IMG/VR virus record: IMGVR_UViG_3300046167_000553
Span: 1 to 64,000 of that record
Reading direction: 5' to 3' (one strand)
Source: a virus
Length of the DNA: 64,000 nt
The translations under genes were made by a program, and so were the position numbers. Each line of letters opens with the position of its first letter. Positions within the stretch are counted from its first letter, which is position 1. The notes beneath the pieces were generated by a model, which had not been told where the DNA came from, did not search any database, and was given only the letters and a program-made list of their open reading frames with translations. This document shows positions 38,945-49,114 of this stretch, in pieces.

Positions 38945-39784
38945 TTAGTTTGGTAAGAACTTGTTTGGTTTAATTTCAGTACCTTGGCTTTTCTGACCTG
39001 TACGAGCTTGCCGTATACGATCCATCATATCATAAAGTTCTTTAGCACCAGCATTGGAATTACCGTTGCCTAAGTGACTTACTACATCAGCAGGGACTAC
39101 AAACTCACCGTCGCTAAGAGCAGCTTCTTGTGCGCCACCAATATTGGCCGGTATCTGATCAGCCATACCGTCTGTAACGCCGCCAAGATAATAGCCTTGC
39201 GCGGGCTGCATTGATGCTAAGCCGCCTTGAGCAAACGTTAAGTCTTGAGGAACTTGACCTAAATCTTCAGTTATTCCATATTCGCTTAATCTTTCAAGTA
39301 ACCTACTTAGGAAGTCACCACTGTACTGATCTTGGCTTTGTTGGACTTCTGAAGTGGTGGGAGTATAGCCGTAATCTATCGGAGTTGAAAAAGGATTGTC
39401 TGCCAAATCAACGCCAGCAACAATGTCTTGCGCCTGTTGATTTACAAAAGCATCGGCTTCTTCGTAAGTAGGTATTTGCAAGCCTTCAGGAACGTCATCT
39501 TGATTCTTCTGAACACCCTTTGGTAAAGAATACACCATATCGCTAAAGTAGCGTCGTCCCAAGTTACCTACGCCTCTGTTCATTGCTTCACTTTCGTAGT
39601 CGTAAGGAGCTTGCTCACGGTTAGCTTTGAATTTCTCAATCTTACCTTGATAGCCGACTGGGCGTGTATTTTCTTGAGAAAGCCCCAATAACGGTATAAT
39701 TGCACCTAGACCTGCGCCTATTGCATCTTTGTTATCCCCAAATATATCAAAGGCTTTATCAATTACGTCGTCAAACCAACTCAT
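38945..39784 (-). CDS. Conserved-type marine phage virion protein, 279 aa
   Basis: 279 residues. MSWFDDVIDKAFDIFGDNKD opens with an amphipathic helix and a Gly/Ile hydrophobic segment (AIGAGLGAIIPLLGL). The C-terminal third is distinctive: GGLASMQPAQGYYLGGVTDG, MADQIPANIGG, AALSDGEFVVPADVVSHLGN and AKELYDMMDRIRQARTG. I know this SDGEFVVPADVVSxLGNGN pattern from many marine podovirus and pelagic phage genomes, always in the ejection or tail region; its function is not established. The start overlaps the stop of the upstream frame by ATGA. Confidence 0.7.
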   Translation of the reverse strand: MSWFDDVIDKAFDIFGDNKDAIGAGLGAIIPLLGLSQENTRPVGYQGKIEKFKANREQAPYDYESEAMNRGVGNLGRRYFSDMVYSLPKGVQKNQDDVPEGLQIPTYEEADAFVNQQAQDIVAGVDLADNPFSTPIDYGYTPTTSEVQQSQDQYSGDFLSRLLERLSEYGITEDLGQVPQDLTFAQGGLASMQPAQGYYLGGVTDGMADQIPANIGGAQEAALSDGEFVVPADVVSHLGNGNSNAGAKELYDMMDRIRQARTGQKSQGTEIKPNKFLPN

Positions 39785-42700
39785 ATCTGTATTCCCATTG
39801 AGTTAAGAAAGTCATCAACATCTGAGTCCGTATCGTAGTCGTATGATGTATCTGAACCGTTGCCGTAAAGCAAATCGTCTATATACGAGTCCAGTTCGGC
39901 TTCTTGTTGACTTGCACCTACAGACTGAACTGTTGGTGCTTGCCCTCCTGCAACGCCCAATTCTCTCATTAACTCATCAAGAGGGCCACTATATTCGTAA
40001 CTTTCTATGTTTGTTACATTTTCAGGAGCAGTGCTTGTATTGGTGCGTGAAGCACCCGAAACCTGAGTAGCAGTCCCATCACCGTCACCGTTACGTCGGT
40101 GTCACCGTCACCGTTACCGTCACCGTCACCCACACAACGTTCTAGGGTGAAATCAAAGGTAAATCCAGCCTTACAGTCGCCACAGCCACCTTCGTCTAAT
40201 TGAACGGCATTGGGATCATTACATTCTCCAACGCAATTTCCCGTAGCTCCACCGCCTAAACTTAGACCTGTTCTGACAAAACCCTCTTCACATGGGCCGC
40301 AGCTTCCATCGTCATTGACGGTAGCATTAACATCTTCACAAGTTCCAGTTCCGTCGCCGCCTTCTTGGCATATACCGTTAGCGTCTTTTTCGTAGCCCTC
40401 GTTGCAGTCCCCGCAAGCGCCTTGCTGCCCATAGGTTGTGCTGTTGGGATCACCGCATTCTCCGGTGCCTTGGCAATTGCCATCGGCGTCCTTTACATAT
40501 CCTGATTTACAGGGGCCGCACTCTCCCTCTTGTTCATAGGTAGTGCTATTAGGATCACCACAAGTACCATCACCAGTACCATCACCAGTGTCACCCTTAC
40601 AACCGCCGTTAGGGTCTTGATTATTGGGATCATCGCAAGCCCCCACACACAGTCCAGTAGTTTGGTTCTTTACAAATCCCTCTTTGCATGGGCCGCAGCT
40701 TCCATCGTCATTGGTGGTGGCGTTCGCATCGCCACAAGTTTCACCCTCACCGTCAACAGGGCCATCGCCACCGCCGGTACTAGCTACACACAGTCCCGTC
40801 TCATCATCTTTTACGTAACCTGATATACAGTCACCGCACGCCCCGAAAGCTCCTTCTAACGCGTTAGGGTCATCACAAACGGCTGTACAGTTGCCGTCTA
40901 TATCTTTTGTAAAACCTTCATTACAGTCGCCACACGCGCCATTTTGGCCGTAAGTAGAGCTATTGACATCATTACAAGTTTGTCCAGCTGGGCCTTCAGT
41001 GGTATCTGCAATGCAGTCGCCATCTTCATTTTCAGTGTATCCAGCCTTACAGCCTAGACAGCCTCCATTTGGGTCTTCATCTCTATTTAATTCGGTACAG
41101 TCAGGGCCTTCTCCACCGTCAACAGGGCCATCTATAGTTGTGTCTGTTTCTTCGCACAGACCTGTTTCTATGCTTTTGGTAAATCCTTCTTTACAAGGGC
41201 CGCATCGCTTAGTCTCAGGATTGACGGTTGCATTAGGATCGCCGCACAAAGAAGTAGTTTCTTCAACTGACTCACACTGTCGGCTGTTAGGATCGCGTTC
41301 AAAGCCCGCATTACAAGGGCCACACTCACCGGCAGTCCCGTAAGTGCTGCTGTTTGGGTCTGAGCAAACAGGTTCAACTACAGGTGGATTAATAACTGTA
41401 GTGGTGCCGTCTTCTTCACAGACACCCGTTTCTGTATTTTTTGTAAATCCAGCATTACAAGGGCCGCATTCACCCGCTTCTCCATAAGTAGTGCTATCGG
41501 GATCAGTGCATCTTGTTACACAGTTACCATCCGAGTCTTCAACAAGATCACCGGCACATTCTCCACAACCCCCTGCTGGATTTTGCAACCTAGTAGGGTC
41601 ATCGCACTCTTCTATGCAGTTTCCGTTACCATCGTCAAATGAACCGGCTGGACAACCGCTAGGTGGAGGGTCTACGCAGTTGCCGTTACCGTCATCAATT
41701 TTACCGGCTGGGCAACCTTCATTTGGGTTTCCATCTGGGTTTGTTGGGCCATCGCCGTTTCCGTCAGGGCAAAGATCAAAATACTGACCTGTAGGTTTAT
41801 AGCGAATAATGCAGTCGGTTATTGTTTCGTAACAATCGCTATTGTTTATATCACCCCCGTCAGGACAGGGTGTATCACCAGTTGAGACTTCTAGATTTGA
41901 TTCACAAACTTGATATTCTTTCCCGTCGTTTTCTCCCCCATCTTTACATCGGGCAGTGAAACATCCATCAGCGTCTATTTCTGAAATACGCTCATAGTCG
42001 CCACATAGCTGATTAATTTGCTCGCCTTCTTCTAATACCGTAGTACCATCGCCGTTTCCGTCAGGGCAAACGTCATACTCAACACCTGTAGGTTTATAGC
42101 GAATAGTGCAGTCGTCTATTGCTTCGTAACAATTGCTATTGTATATATCACCGCCGTCAGGACAGGGTGTATCACCAGTAACATCAACCGAATCATCACC
42201 TACGGTTCCGCTACCTTCTACGGGGTTTATTGTAGTAGGCACACATATAAGGGGTGCAGTTCCGCCGAACCCTAAATAGTCTGGGTCGGGCTGCAAAGTG
42301 CCTCTAACGCCGTTAGTTACACAAGGATCACCTGCCTTTGGGTCGTCTTCGGTAACTGGGTCGTCTTCGGTAACTGGGTCTTCAACTTGGCCTTCAACTA
42401 CTACTATTTCTTCGCACATATCCCATACAAGACCGTTGGGTTTATAGCGAATATAGCAATCGTTACCTTCTACTGGTTCCCAGCAATCGGGATCGCTAAG
42501 CTCATTACTACACTCTCCATCAGATATGGGGTCTAGCGTCTCGTTATCGGGGTCTGGGTCTGGGGTGTAAGTCGTGCCACTTAGTACCTCATATTCTTCA
42601 AGTAAATCATTGACTCTATCAAAGTCTCCCGATTGTTCTGCTTCTAGAAGCTCATCAAGAATTTGATCTAACGTTCTATCGCCACCGGATTCACTAGAGG

Positions 42701-43325
42701 GGCTAGAGTCTTCAGTCGCTTCTTCAGTCGCTTCTTCATTAGTTTCTTCATCACTAGATTCACTAGATTCTTCAGTCTCTTCTTCTTCTTCTGCCGGTGG
42801 TATGCCTATAATAATTTCTTGAGTTTCGTTATTAAGGACTATGGGATCGCCGTTTGAAATGCCCGTTACCGTGTAAAGCTCTGGATCAAACAACGCATCA
42901 ATTTGTGCTTCATAATCGTCAATGAGTTCTTGGTTGGGATCAATCTCAACGACTTCGGTTGTTTCTTCTGTATCAGGGCCAGTTCCAGCGTCCGTACCTT
43001 CGTAGTAATCGGCAAGCCAGTCTTGAGCGCGATCATAAGCGGGTGCGTTTTCGCCAATATTGGTAACTTTATCGACAGCATCTTGACCAAAGTAACAAAC
43101 TAAGTTATCACCGCTTCCGTGGTGAAAACCTCCGTTAGCGGTGCAACCTTGTTTAAAAGCTCTTACAGCGGCCCTATATGAAGCGTTAGCGCTTTGTGCG
43201 TCTCCCGGCCCTGTAGGTAATTCAGGCGTGCTTTGACCTATGTTGGGATCAAACGTAGACGTATTCTTATCATTTAAAGCGTCGTAATATTCTTGATCTA
43301 GTGTTTGACTGTTATCGGCTGGCAT
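39781..43325 (-). pseudogene. Cys-rich acidic repeat protein, broken by an apparent 1-base deletion
   Basis: Reads as 1103 residues from 43325 to a stop at 40014, but the last 24 residues (after GDGDTDVTVTV) are in the wrong frame. Adding one base near 40094 (TTAC-GTC where neighbouring repeats have TTACCGTC) restores GDGTATQVSGASRTNTSTAP and runs on to DDFLNSMGIQI at 39781, giving about 1180 residues and an ATGA link to the next gene. The protein has an acidic N-terminus, three IRYKPTG/CPDGNGDG modules and about 12 EGF-like modules of the form CxDPN..G.CGxC..GF..(T)G.C. No signal peptide. Probably an adhesive virion fibre; function unknown. Confidence 0.65.
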
Positions 43326-43345
43326 TATTTATTCCTTAGCATCCA

Positions 43346-43949
43346 TTAGCCATTACTCACAAACGATAACGATGCATATACTGAAGGCACTCCGCCGTGA
43401 ACCCCATCGTCAGCTTCGGCTGTTAGACTTAAGCTAGTGTTGTCTACATCAGCAGCAATTTCAATGTAATCACCCGCACTCAAAGCAAGCTGTTCAGTCA
43501 AGGTAATCGACCCTGAGACGGCGTTATTAAACTCTCTAGTAGCGGCTGTCATTGGCATTGTTACTCCGTTCTTTTGAACAAAAATATAAGCCGAAGTGTT
43601 ACCGCTAGATGTGTTGAAATGGCAGTTAACGTGCAATGCAAACACACCATCGTCAGTCACATTTAGCCTACTGGCGTTTGTAAGAAACACACCGCTGGAT
43701 AAGTTAGTATCAGTAAACGTTAACGGCTGGGCGAACGTTAGAGGCTACAAAAGTCTGAGTAACATCACTAAAAAACGCACCGTGAGGCTTATAAATAAAA
43801 CGACCTCCCCCGCCAGCTACATCTGGCTCAGTTAGCGTAACCAGAACTGCTGTAATTCTATTAAAAAACAGTCGTAATACGTTGTTATAGCCAGTTGCCG
43901 AAGTCTCTGGTAACGCGGGTGACTGTGGCTTATTTAACAGATTTGCCAT
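43346..43949 (-). pseudogene. Virion protein with C1q/TNF-like fold, split by an apparent 1-base insertion
   Basis: Two frames, 43949-43710 (79 residues) and 43690-43346 (114 residues), form one domain. Removing one base near 43733 joins ASNV directly to AQPLTFTDTNLSSGVFLTNA, restoring a 200-residue protein: KPHGAFFSDVTQTFVASN, VTDDGVFALHVNCHFNTSSG, GDYIEIAADVD and SVYASLSFVSNG. This is the HGAF...QTF...G.Y..Q pattern of C1q-like trimeric domains common in marine phage tails. The start overlaps the upstream stop (TAATG). Either an assembly error or a recent mutation. Confidence 0.65.
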
Positions 43950-45836
43950 TAACGTCTACCGTCAGTCCGTATGTCAATGCGAGGTAAGCCCAACTGCCAA
44001 GAAACGCCAATGTCGTCAGAGTCAAGCTGAAACACAAGCTGTCTGCCTCTGACTCTTATATTTAACTGTTCTGTAAACTTCTCTACAGTACCGCCTGAGC
44101 TTTTAATTATCTCACCAGCGCTAAGTCCACCTTCCGAAGCAGGGGATTGATAACCGGCTCCAGCGTTTTTAAGACCTTGCACCCTTACATTTACACTAGG
44201 GTCAGGAATAGTTGACCCGTCGAACGTCACATCAGGCAGCATTCTCCACATAAAGGAAAACTGATCGCCGTCACCAATGTCTGTCTGTGCAGAGGTAATA
44301 TGAGATGAAATCGCTACAGCAGTATTTCCTGTTTGATCGTCATAACCGACTTCATGCTCTACAATCTTTTGACTGTAAGTGGCAGCTAAAACCGCTGATT
44401 TGTCTTCCCATGCACTACGTTCTAAATTACCGTGATACCACAAGCCTTCTGCATAGTTAAAGATAACGTACTTGTCAGGTCGATCACTGTTTGCTGAAGG
44501 GTAGAACCACCAAACTTCACCAAATTCGTCATTAGTCCCGGCGAATACTTGTTCAAGCTGAGAAGTGTTTATGTCGTTAAATACATAGCGCAATAGAGAA
44601 CAAGGAAGAGCCTTTACTTGGCCGCTGTAGGCATAAAACTCATTAACACCCATCCAGTAGGTAACACCATCAGCATAAATAGCTGAGTTTTTTGAAGCTA
44701 TTGTTAGGTTATCGCCCACAATCTGAGAACCCCAAACAATAGGTGCACCTAAATACTGTAAAGAATATAAAGAGGTGTCAGTCCAGACCAATAGTTCCTG
44801 CCGTGCTTGCACCGCACTGACGATGCGACTGCCTCTAGACAAACGTAAGCTGCCCGCTTGATTAGTAGCACTAGGTTGCCACTGCAAATAGCTTTCTTGG
44901 TCTGACCAACGAACAAGAAGGGGGTCTTTTATCGAAGTAAACACATCGTTAGTACCCAAGCAGAATACGAATCGGCTTACATCAGATACGAAAACTAGGT
45001 TTTGACTAAGTGGAACCTGATTGGCGCCCGGGCAAGGTATCTATTTTAACTGCCCTGCTATTTACACCAGCAGACAAATCCCAAAGAAACAATGACCCTT
45101 CAGAGGGTGATAATATTAAGTCTTCTCCAAAGTTAAACAGCGACCATGTTCTCGCTCGCTGAAACAAGTTCTCATCTTCAGATTCACCCCAACCCAAATT
45201 GTTCCACGGCCCAGCGCCCCAACCAGAAACAGGCTGATTAATTGGTACACCACTTAGTATCTGATACTCTGCAATTGTTGCAGCGCCCCCACCAGATGCC
45301 ACAGTGCCATCAGCCACTAAGGTATCGCCATTGCTGTCAGTAGCTAAAATTTTGTAATTAGAGCCATCAACAATCTCAATGATTTGATACTCTTTATTCA
45401 ACACTGAGGCAAGTATGTTAGTAGCACCTAGCCCTACGGCGTTGCTAAAAGTAACGAAATCGTTAACAGATGCAGTGTGACCTATATCAGTAACTAAAAT
45501 CTCAGCACTTCCTGATGTAGAACTAAAAGTAGCTTCACCAGAAGTAGTCGTGTCTCTGATAGGCGTAATGTCGTAAAACGCACCACCTATGTCTATATAA
45601 AGTTTAGTGTGCGTACCATAGGCTCTAAATAGGACGCCGCTAAGAGAGTTCCAAGAAAAGATAGATCGGCACACACCGTTATAAGTTGCTTGACTTACGC
45701 TAGACCAACCACCTATTTTCTCAGGCAAACCTTGTCTAAAGCGAACCTTGTCACTGTCATACCAACCGCCTTCTGCGGCATACCGCGTAGTTTCTTTATT
45801 GATACCCGCCTTAAACTGTAGCTTCTGCAAGGGCAT
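43949..45836 (-). pseudogene. Large virion protein of the PLQKL family, split by an apparent 1-base insertion
   Basis: Two frames join into one protein of about 628 residues. The first (start ATG 45836, MPLQKLQFKAGINKETTRYA) stops at 45006 after DTLPGRQSGST; dropping one base near 45028 continues as ANQVPLSQNLVFVSDVSRFV and CLGTNDVFTSIKDPLLVRWS, in frame with the second. I know this single-chain family (start PLQKLxFxPGIN, then GGWxDxDKxRFRxGxPEKIG, later DPLLxRWSDQE) from marine podoviruses, where it is near 600 residues and structural. Start set at 45836 because TAATG links it to the endolysin stop. Confidence 0.7.
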
Positions 45837-46192
45837 TAGTAGCTCCAAATACGAGGATAAGGTAAGTCCAAGTCGTGATCTAAATGGATAAACCTACTGT
45901 TCCCTTTTTGATTAATACCAATACGGGGAATGTTATGTTGTATCGCTACTTGCAGTAACCGGTATGCTTTTTGTCCAGAAACGGCTATGTCAACAGCCTT
46001 GCCAGAGGCGTGTGCGCCAACAGTATCTTTGGCTACCTCAATGGGGTGGTTAGGGCATCTATAACCAGAGCTAATGGGTAAAGGGAAACCGCAATCATGG
46101 CGAATGCTGTTGAGTATGCTTTTAAAATCGTCATCGAAAACCAGACCTCCACAATGCTGGCATTTTAGCTCGTCGTCGCTAAAGTAATTCAT
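45836..46192 (-). CDS. Endolysin, M15-type peptidase
   Basis: Start at 46192, overlapping the holin stop (ATGA). 118 residues: KCQHCGGLVFDDDF, SSGYRCPNHP (41-50), GAHASGKAVDI (59-69) with zinc ligands His61 and Asp68, and FIHLDHD (101-107) with the third ligand His. This is the compact Peptidase_M15_3 (D-Ala-D-Ala or L-Ala-D-Glu endopeptidase) used as endolysin in many Gram-negative phages. It degrades peptidoglycan once the holin opens the membrane. No signal peptide, consistent with holin-dependent release. Confidence 0.88.
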   Translation of the reverse strand: MNYFSDDELKCQHCGGLVFDDDFKSILNSIRHDCGFPLPISSGYRCPNHPIEVAKDTVGAHASGKAVDIAVSGQKAYRLLQVAIQHNIPRIGINQKGNSRFIHLDHDLDLPYPRIWSY

Positions 46193-46584
46193 TGCTTCAT
46201 AATCTTGGCTATTTTCTCCGCACTGCGACCAACAACGTAACCACCGAGGCCCAGTTCTAAAAGAACCCATGCCTCTTTTTTAAGCTCGTTTGGTAGCCAG
46301 CCCAGAGAATCGCCAACGACGAGGACTAGAAAGGTCAGCATTGTGATGGGTCGCCAGTTCGCCGTCAACCAATGTTTTGACGAAGCTTCAGCATGTACGT
46401 TTTTTGCTCTAGTTTCTAGAATTTCACGCTCATAAGTGAACGCTTGTTGCATAGCTGCGGCCTGTACGTCAAGTAGATGGGATTTGGCTGTCAGCTTTTC
46501 CTCAGTGCTAGTGTGCAGGTTGTCAACCAGATCGGCGGCAGGTTTAAAAATTCCCGCGATTAAGTCTGTGACACCTAAAGACAT
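46189..46584 (-). CDS. Holin of the GTA_holin_3TM type
   Basis: 131 residues. An amphipathic N-terminal region (MSLGVTDLIAGIFKPAADLV) is followed by a soluble helical part, then NWRPITMLTFLVLVVGDSLG and WVLLELGLGGYVVGRSAEKI as the membrane part. The NWRP motif and order match PF11351. Holins accumulate in the inner membrane and open at a set time. Encoded between a TM/coiled-coil protein and the endolysin, with overlaps on both sides. Confidence 0.85.
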   Translation of the reverse strand: MSLGVTDLIAGIFKPAADLVDNLHTSTEEKLTAKSHLLDVQAAAMQQAFTYEREILETRAKNVHAEASSKHWLTANWRPITMLTFLVLVVGDSLGWLPNELKKEAWVLLELGLGGYVVGRSAEKIAKIMKQ

Positions 46585-46838
46585 TACTTATCAGCCTTCT
46601 TATCTAGCTTGTGATCTATTGAGTCTAACTTGTTGAATATTCTATTAAACTCTTGACGTAATTCGTCGCGAGTGGGGTAAACTTCAGCTACTCTTACTTC
46701 AAGTTCATTGATTTTTTCGGACAACTTATCATCTACTTTTTGCAAATCTCTAACAGCTTCCCAGATAGATTTCAGAATCCACCCGAACACGCCGCCGCAT
46801 AAACCTAACAATATATTTATAAAACTCTGAGATTCCAC
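46584..46838 (-). CDS. Membrane-anchored coiled-coil protein of the lysis cassette, 84 aa
   Basis: 84 residues: SFINILLGLCGGVFGWILKS forms one membrane helix, then a charged coiled coil (DLQKVDDKLSEKINELEVRV, RQEFNRIFNKLDSIDHKLDK). Such proteins precede holins in many phages and may act as an antiholin, pinholin partner or inner-membrane spanin; the sequence does not decide. The stop overlaps the holin start (shared base 46584). Confidence 0.7.
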   Translation of the reverse strand: MESQSFINILLGLCGGVFGWILKSIWEAVRDLQKVDDKLSEKINELEVRVAEVYPTRDELRQEFNRIFNKLDSIDHKLDKKADK

Positions 46839-46880
46839 AACAACGTCCTCAAAACTGATTAATAGATTCGCTGATTGTAC

Positions 46881-47057
46881 CTAATCGTCGCTACCTAATC
46901 CAGACAAGGGGTAAACTTCCCCACACTCAGCGCACTCCAAGGCGTGTAAAAGGTCGCACTGGTCATAGGTCTGCCAAGTAAAGATACTTGAGCCACACTC
47001 GCCACATGATCGGTCATAAGCTTCTGATTTATCAGGAAAATCTATAACATTAGCCAT
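46881..47057 (-). CDS. Small zinc-ribbon-like protein, 58 aa
   Basis: ATG at 47057 with AAGGAT 8 bases before it, overlapping the phosphoesterase stop. 58 residues with CGEC (residues 18-21) and CAEC (42-45), forming a likely four-cysteine zinc ribbon: MANVIDFPDKSEAYDRSCGE ... LECAECGEVYPLSG. Similar small CxxC proteins follow replication or lysis genes in phages. Function unknown. Confidence 0.6.
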   Translation of the reverse strand: MANVIDFPDKSEAYDRSCGECGSSIFTWQTYDQCDLLHALECAECGEVYPLSGLGSDD

Positions 47058-48219
47058 ATCTAGCCATCCTTATGTCACATCGGTATCTAGCTATTTCTCC
47101 GAAATCCTTATGTAAAACGATAGCATTCATATCCCGCCCTGCGCGGTAACCTTTACCAGCGTGCCACGCGTCTTTGGCGGCGAGGGTACGGAAGCTCTCT
47201 ACAGTACAGCCCCGAAGCTCCATTTTACGGGAATTGTGTATGTGACCACAATACCAATATCTATGCTCAGAAGCCCCCCATTCTTCGGCTTTATCTGTAG
47301 CCATCAGGGAACCTAAATCGGCGTGCTTTACAGTATCGCCGTGTGTTACACCTATTAGGTTTTTACCAAAAGCAAAGTAATGGAACTTAGAAGTTGTAGG
47401 TTGAATAGTGACCCGAGGCTCGTTACTGAAATAGGCATCCATAAATGCTGCTAACATCACACTAGAATGATCGTCGTGGTTACCGATGGCGTTAATGACT
47501 TCTACCTTTGGGTGCTTCTTTAACGCTAGCTTAACTACGTCCACCATTAACATGCAGCCTAGCTTTAAGACTTTGGCCCATCGGGTATCAACGTCAAGCG
47601 CGTGACCGCTACGAGAAGTTGTGTTAGACATATTATCGGCGTGAAAGAAATCACCTAGATTTATGATTAGGCAGGTGCTAGCAGGGGGCGTAGCTTTAAC
47701 AAGCTGGTTTGCAGCGGAAAGTAGGTCTTCTCGGGCAATGTTTATATCGAAGTCTTCGCCTGATTCCTCAGCCCACGCATACATACCGATATGGGGATCA
47801 CCCATAGGGATGGCGACAACAATATCATCAGTAGAGGATTTAGGCATTTTGGTGGGCTTAGCCACGCCTTTGTAATCAGCCATCATTTCGTCAATGGCTT
47901 CTTTCATCGCAAGTAGACGTTGCTCTTCAGCGAGTTTAGACTTTACCCACTGGCCTGTCGGCACACCGTCTTCGTTGTAATAAGTCGATACCCCTGAGAC
48001 TACAAACCCGTCTGGGACGGGTCGGGTCATATCGTTACTAGGGGCATAACCCTGCTTTGCGGCTTTCTTACGTATCCCTGCAAAAGAAGCGCGTGCTGTT
48101 CGCTCACCAATACCTATAACTCTAGCGGCTTTAGCAATCGAACCTTGTTTAATAGCTTCTTCGACGAGTTTTTTTTGCTTCGGCGTACAATAGGGCAACA
48201 GCCCCTTTAAATCAGACAA
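47050..48219 (-). CDS. Metallophosphoesterase with N-terminal HTH
   Basis: 389 residues. Residues 15-50 read as an HTH (VEEAIKQGSIAKAARVIGIG then ERTARASFAGI). The rest is a calcineurin-like phosphoesterase: GDPHIG (140-145), GDFFHAD (189-195), GNHDDHSS (246-253), THGDTVKHADLG and CGHIHNS, all metal-site residues intact. Phage enzymes of this form are often encoded next to lysis or tail genes and called putative DNA phosphatases or nucleases; substrate unknown. The HTH could target it to DNA. Confidence 0.85.
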   Translation of the reverse strand: MSDLKGLLPYCTPKQKKLVEEAIKQGSIAKAARVIGIGERTARASFAGIRKKAAKQGYAPSNDMTRPVPDGFVVSGVSTYYNEDGVPTGQWVKSKLAEEQRLLAMKEAIDEMMADYKGVAKPTKMPKSSTDDIVVAIPMGDPHIGMYAWAEESGEDFDINIAREDLLSAANQLVKATPPASTCLIINLGDFFHADNMSNTTSRSGHALDVDTRWAKVLKLGCMLMVDVVKLALKKHPKVEVINAIGNHDDHSSVMLAAFMDAYFSNEPRVTIQPTTSKFHYFAFGKNLIGVTHGDTVKHADLGSLMATDKAEEWGASEHRYWYCGHIHNSRKMELRGCTVESFRTLAAKDAWHAGKGYRAGRDMNAIVLHKDFGEIARYRCDIRMARYG

Positions 48220-48241
48220 ACTTGCCCCCTTACGATAACCG

Positions 48242-48508
48242 TTACTGTCGTCTTAGAGTTTGACTTGCCCTCTCTATGTCTGCTCTATAAGCAGCGCGAC
48301 AGTGGTTATCTTGCCATAAAAATAAGTAGTTTATAGCAATTTGTAATAAATACCAGAAGGTACTTATCTTACGCATACGGTACGCTCTACCGCTTACTGA
48401 CTCGTTAGGGTTGTCACTTAGGAATATAACCACGTTAAGCAACTGCGAAAGCGCATCGCCAATACGGACAATATAATCAAAGAGTGGCTGCAAGCTTGAA
48501 AAGGTCAT
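48242..48508 (-). CDS. Conserved-type phage protein near lysis genes, 88 aa
   Basis: 88 residues with DALSQLLNVVIFLSDNPNES and VSGRAYRMRKISTFWYLLQI then WQDNHCRAAYRADIERA. I know the LNVVxF...NPNESxSGRAYR...W..HCR.AY..D..RA pattern from many phages, usually next to holin or endolysin genes and with no function assigned. One or two hydrophobic helices suggest membrane association. Overlaps the upstream gene by 32 bases. Confidence 0.7.
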   Translation of the reverse strand: MTFSSLQPLFDYIVRIGDALSQLLNVVIFLSDNPNESVSGRAYRMRKISTFWYLLQIAINYLFLWQDNHCRAAYRADIERASQTLRRQ

Positions 48509-49106
48509 CTAGCTGTGTCTCCGTTAATCCAAGAGCGCCACCCAAGGACGCAACCAGCGGCGAGTTACGCTCTACCTGTGCAGCGTACTCCCATTCAATT
48601 TGGCTTTCTTCTGGCATCTGAGAAATATTGCCTTCGACTGTGGCTAATAAGCCTTGCTCTTTTAAAGCAAGTCGGGCTTGCCGCATAGTGACATTGGCTT
48701 GAGTGCGCCACTGCGCTAAAAACGCAGACTGTTCAGCCGCCGAAAGCGCGACTATATCCCAGCCCTGTATGATTTGCGTATCAGTCTCACTTGCCGTTTC
48801 TTCTAAACGCTGAGTAAATTCATCATAAACAGGCGGATCGGTAGGCACAAACTCTTTCGTTACAGGCGCTACATACGAGCCTGAACCAGCAGGAGGCAAT
48901 TCAACACTTTCTGGCGCGGCGTCAACAGCTTGCCAATACGCTACTACGCTTGCAGCATTGCGTTCAACTAGCTCATTAAGACCTTCTACAGAAAAATCAT
49001 TTGCCCTAAGATTTCTATACTGGGATTCTCGCCCTTCAGAGCTGTACTCTACTTGTACAAATAGCTGCTTAGGTTCTATTTTTAAAAACTCATACGTGTA
49101 ATTCAT
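48477..49106 (-). CDS. Putative tail-fibre-associated protein, 209 aa
   Basis: 209 residues; YTYEFLKIEPKQLFVQVEYS at the start, Pro-rich middle (SGSYVAPVTKEFVPTDPPVY), and helical C-terminus (GGALGLTETQLDDLFKLAAT). It lies directly after the S74 tail fibre and the 265-residue protein, the place where tail-fibre assembly proteins are usually found. The N-terminal beta segment resembles those of proteins that cap fibres. Assignment by position, weak by sequence. Confidence 0.5.
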   Translation of the reverse strand: MNYTYEFLKIEPKQLFVQVEYSSEGRESQYRNLRANDFSVEGLNELVERNAASVVAYWQAVDAAPESVELPPAGSGSYVAPVTKEFVPTDPPVYDEFTQRLEETASETDTQIIQGWDIVALSAAEQSAFLAQWRTQANVTMRQARLALKEQGLLATVEGNISQMPEESQIEWEYAAQVERNSPLVASLGGALGLTETQLDDLFKLAATL

Positions 49107-49114
49107 TTATCCGC

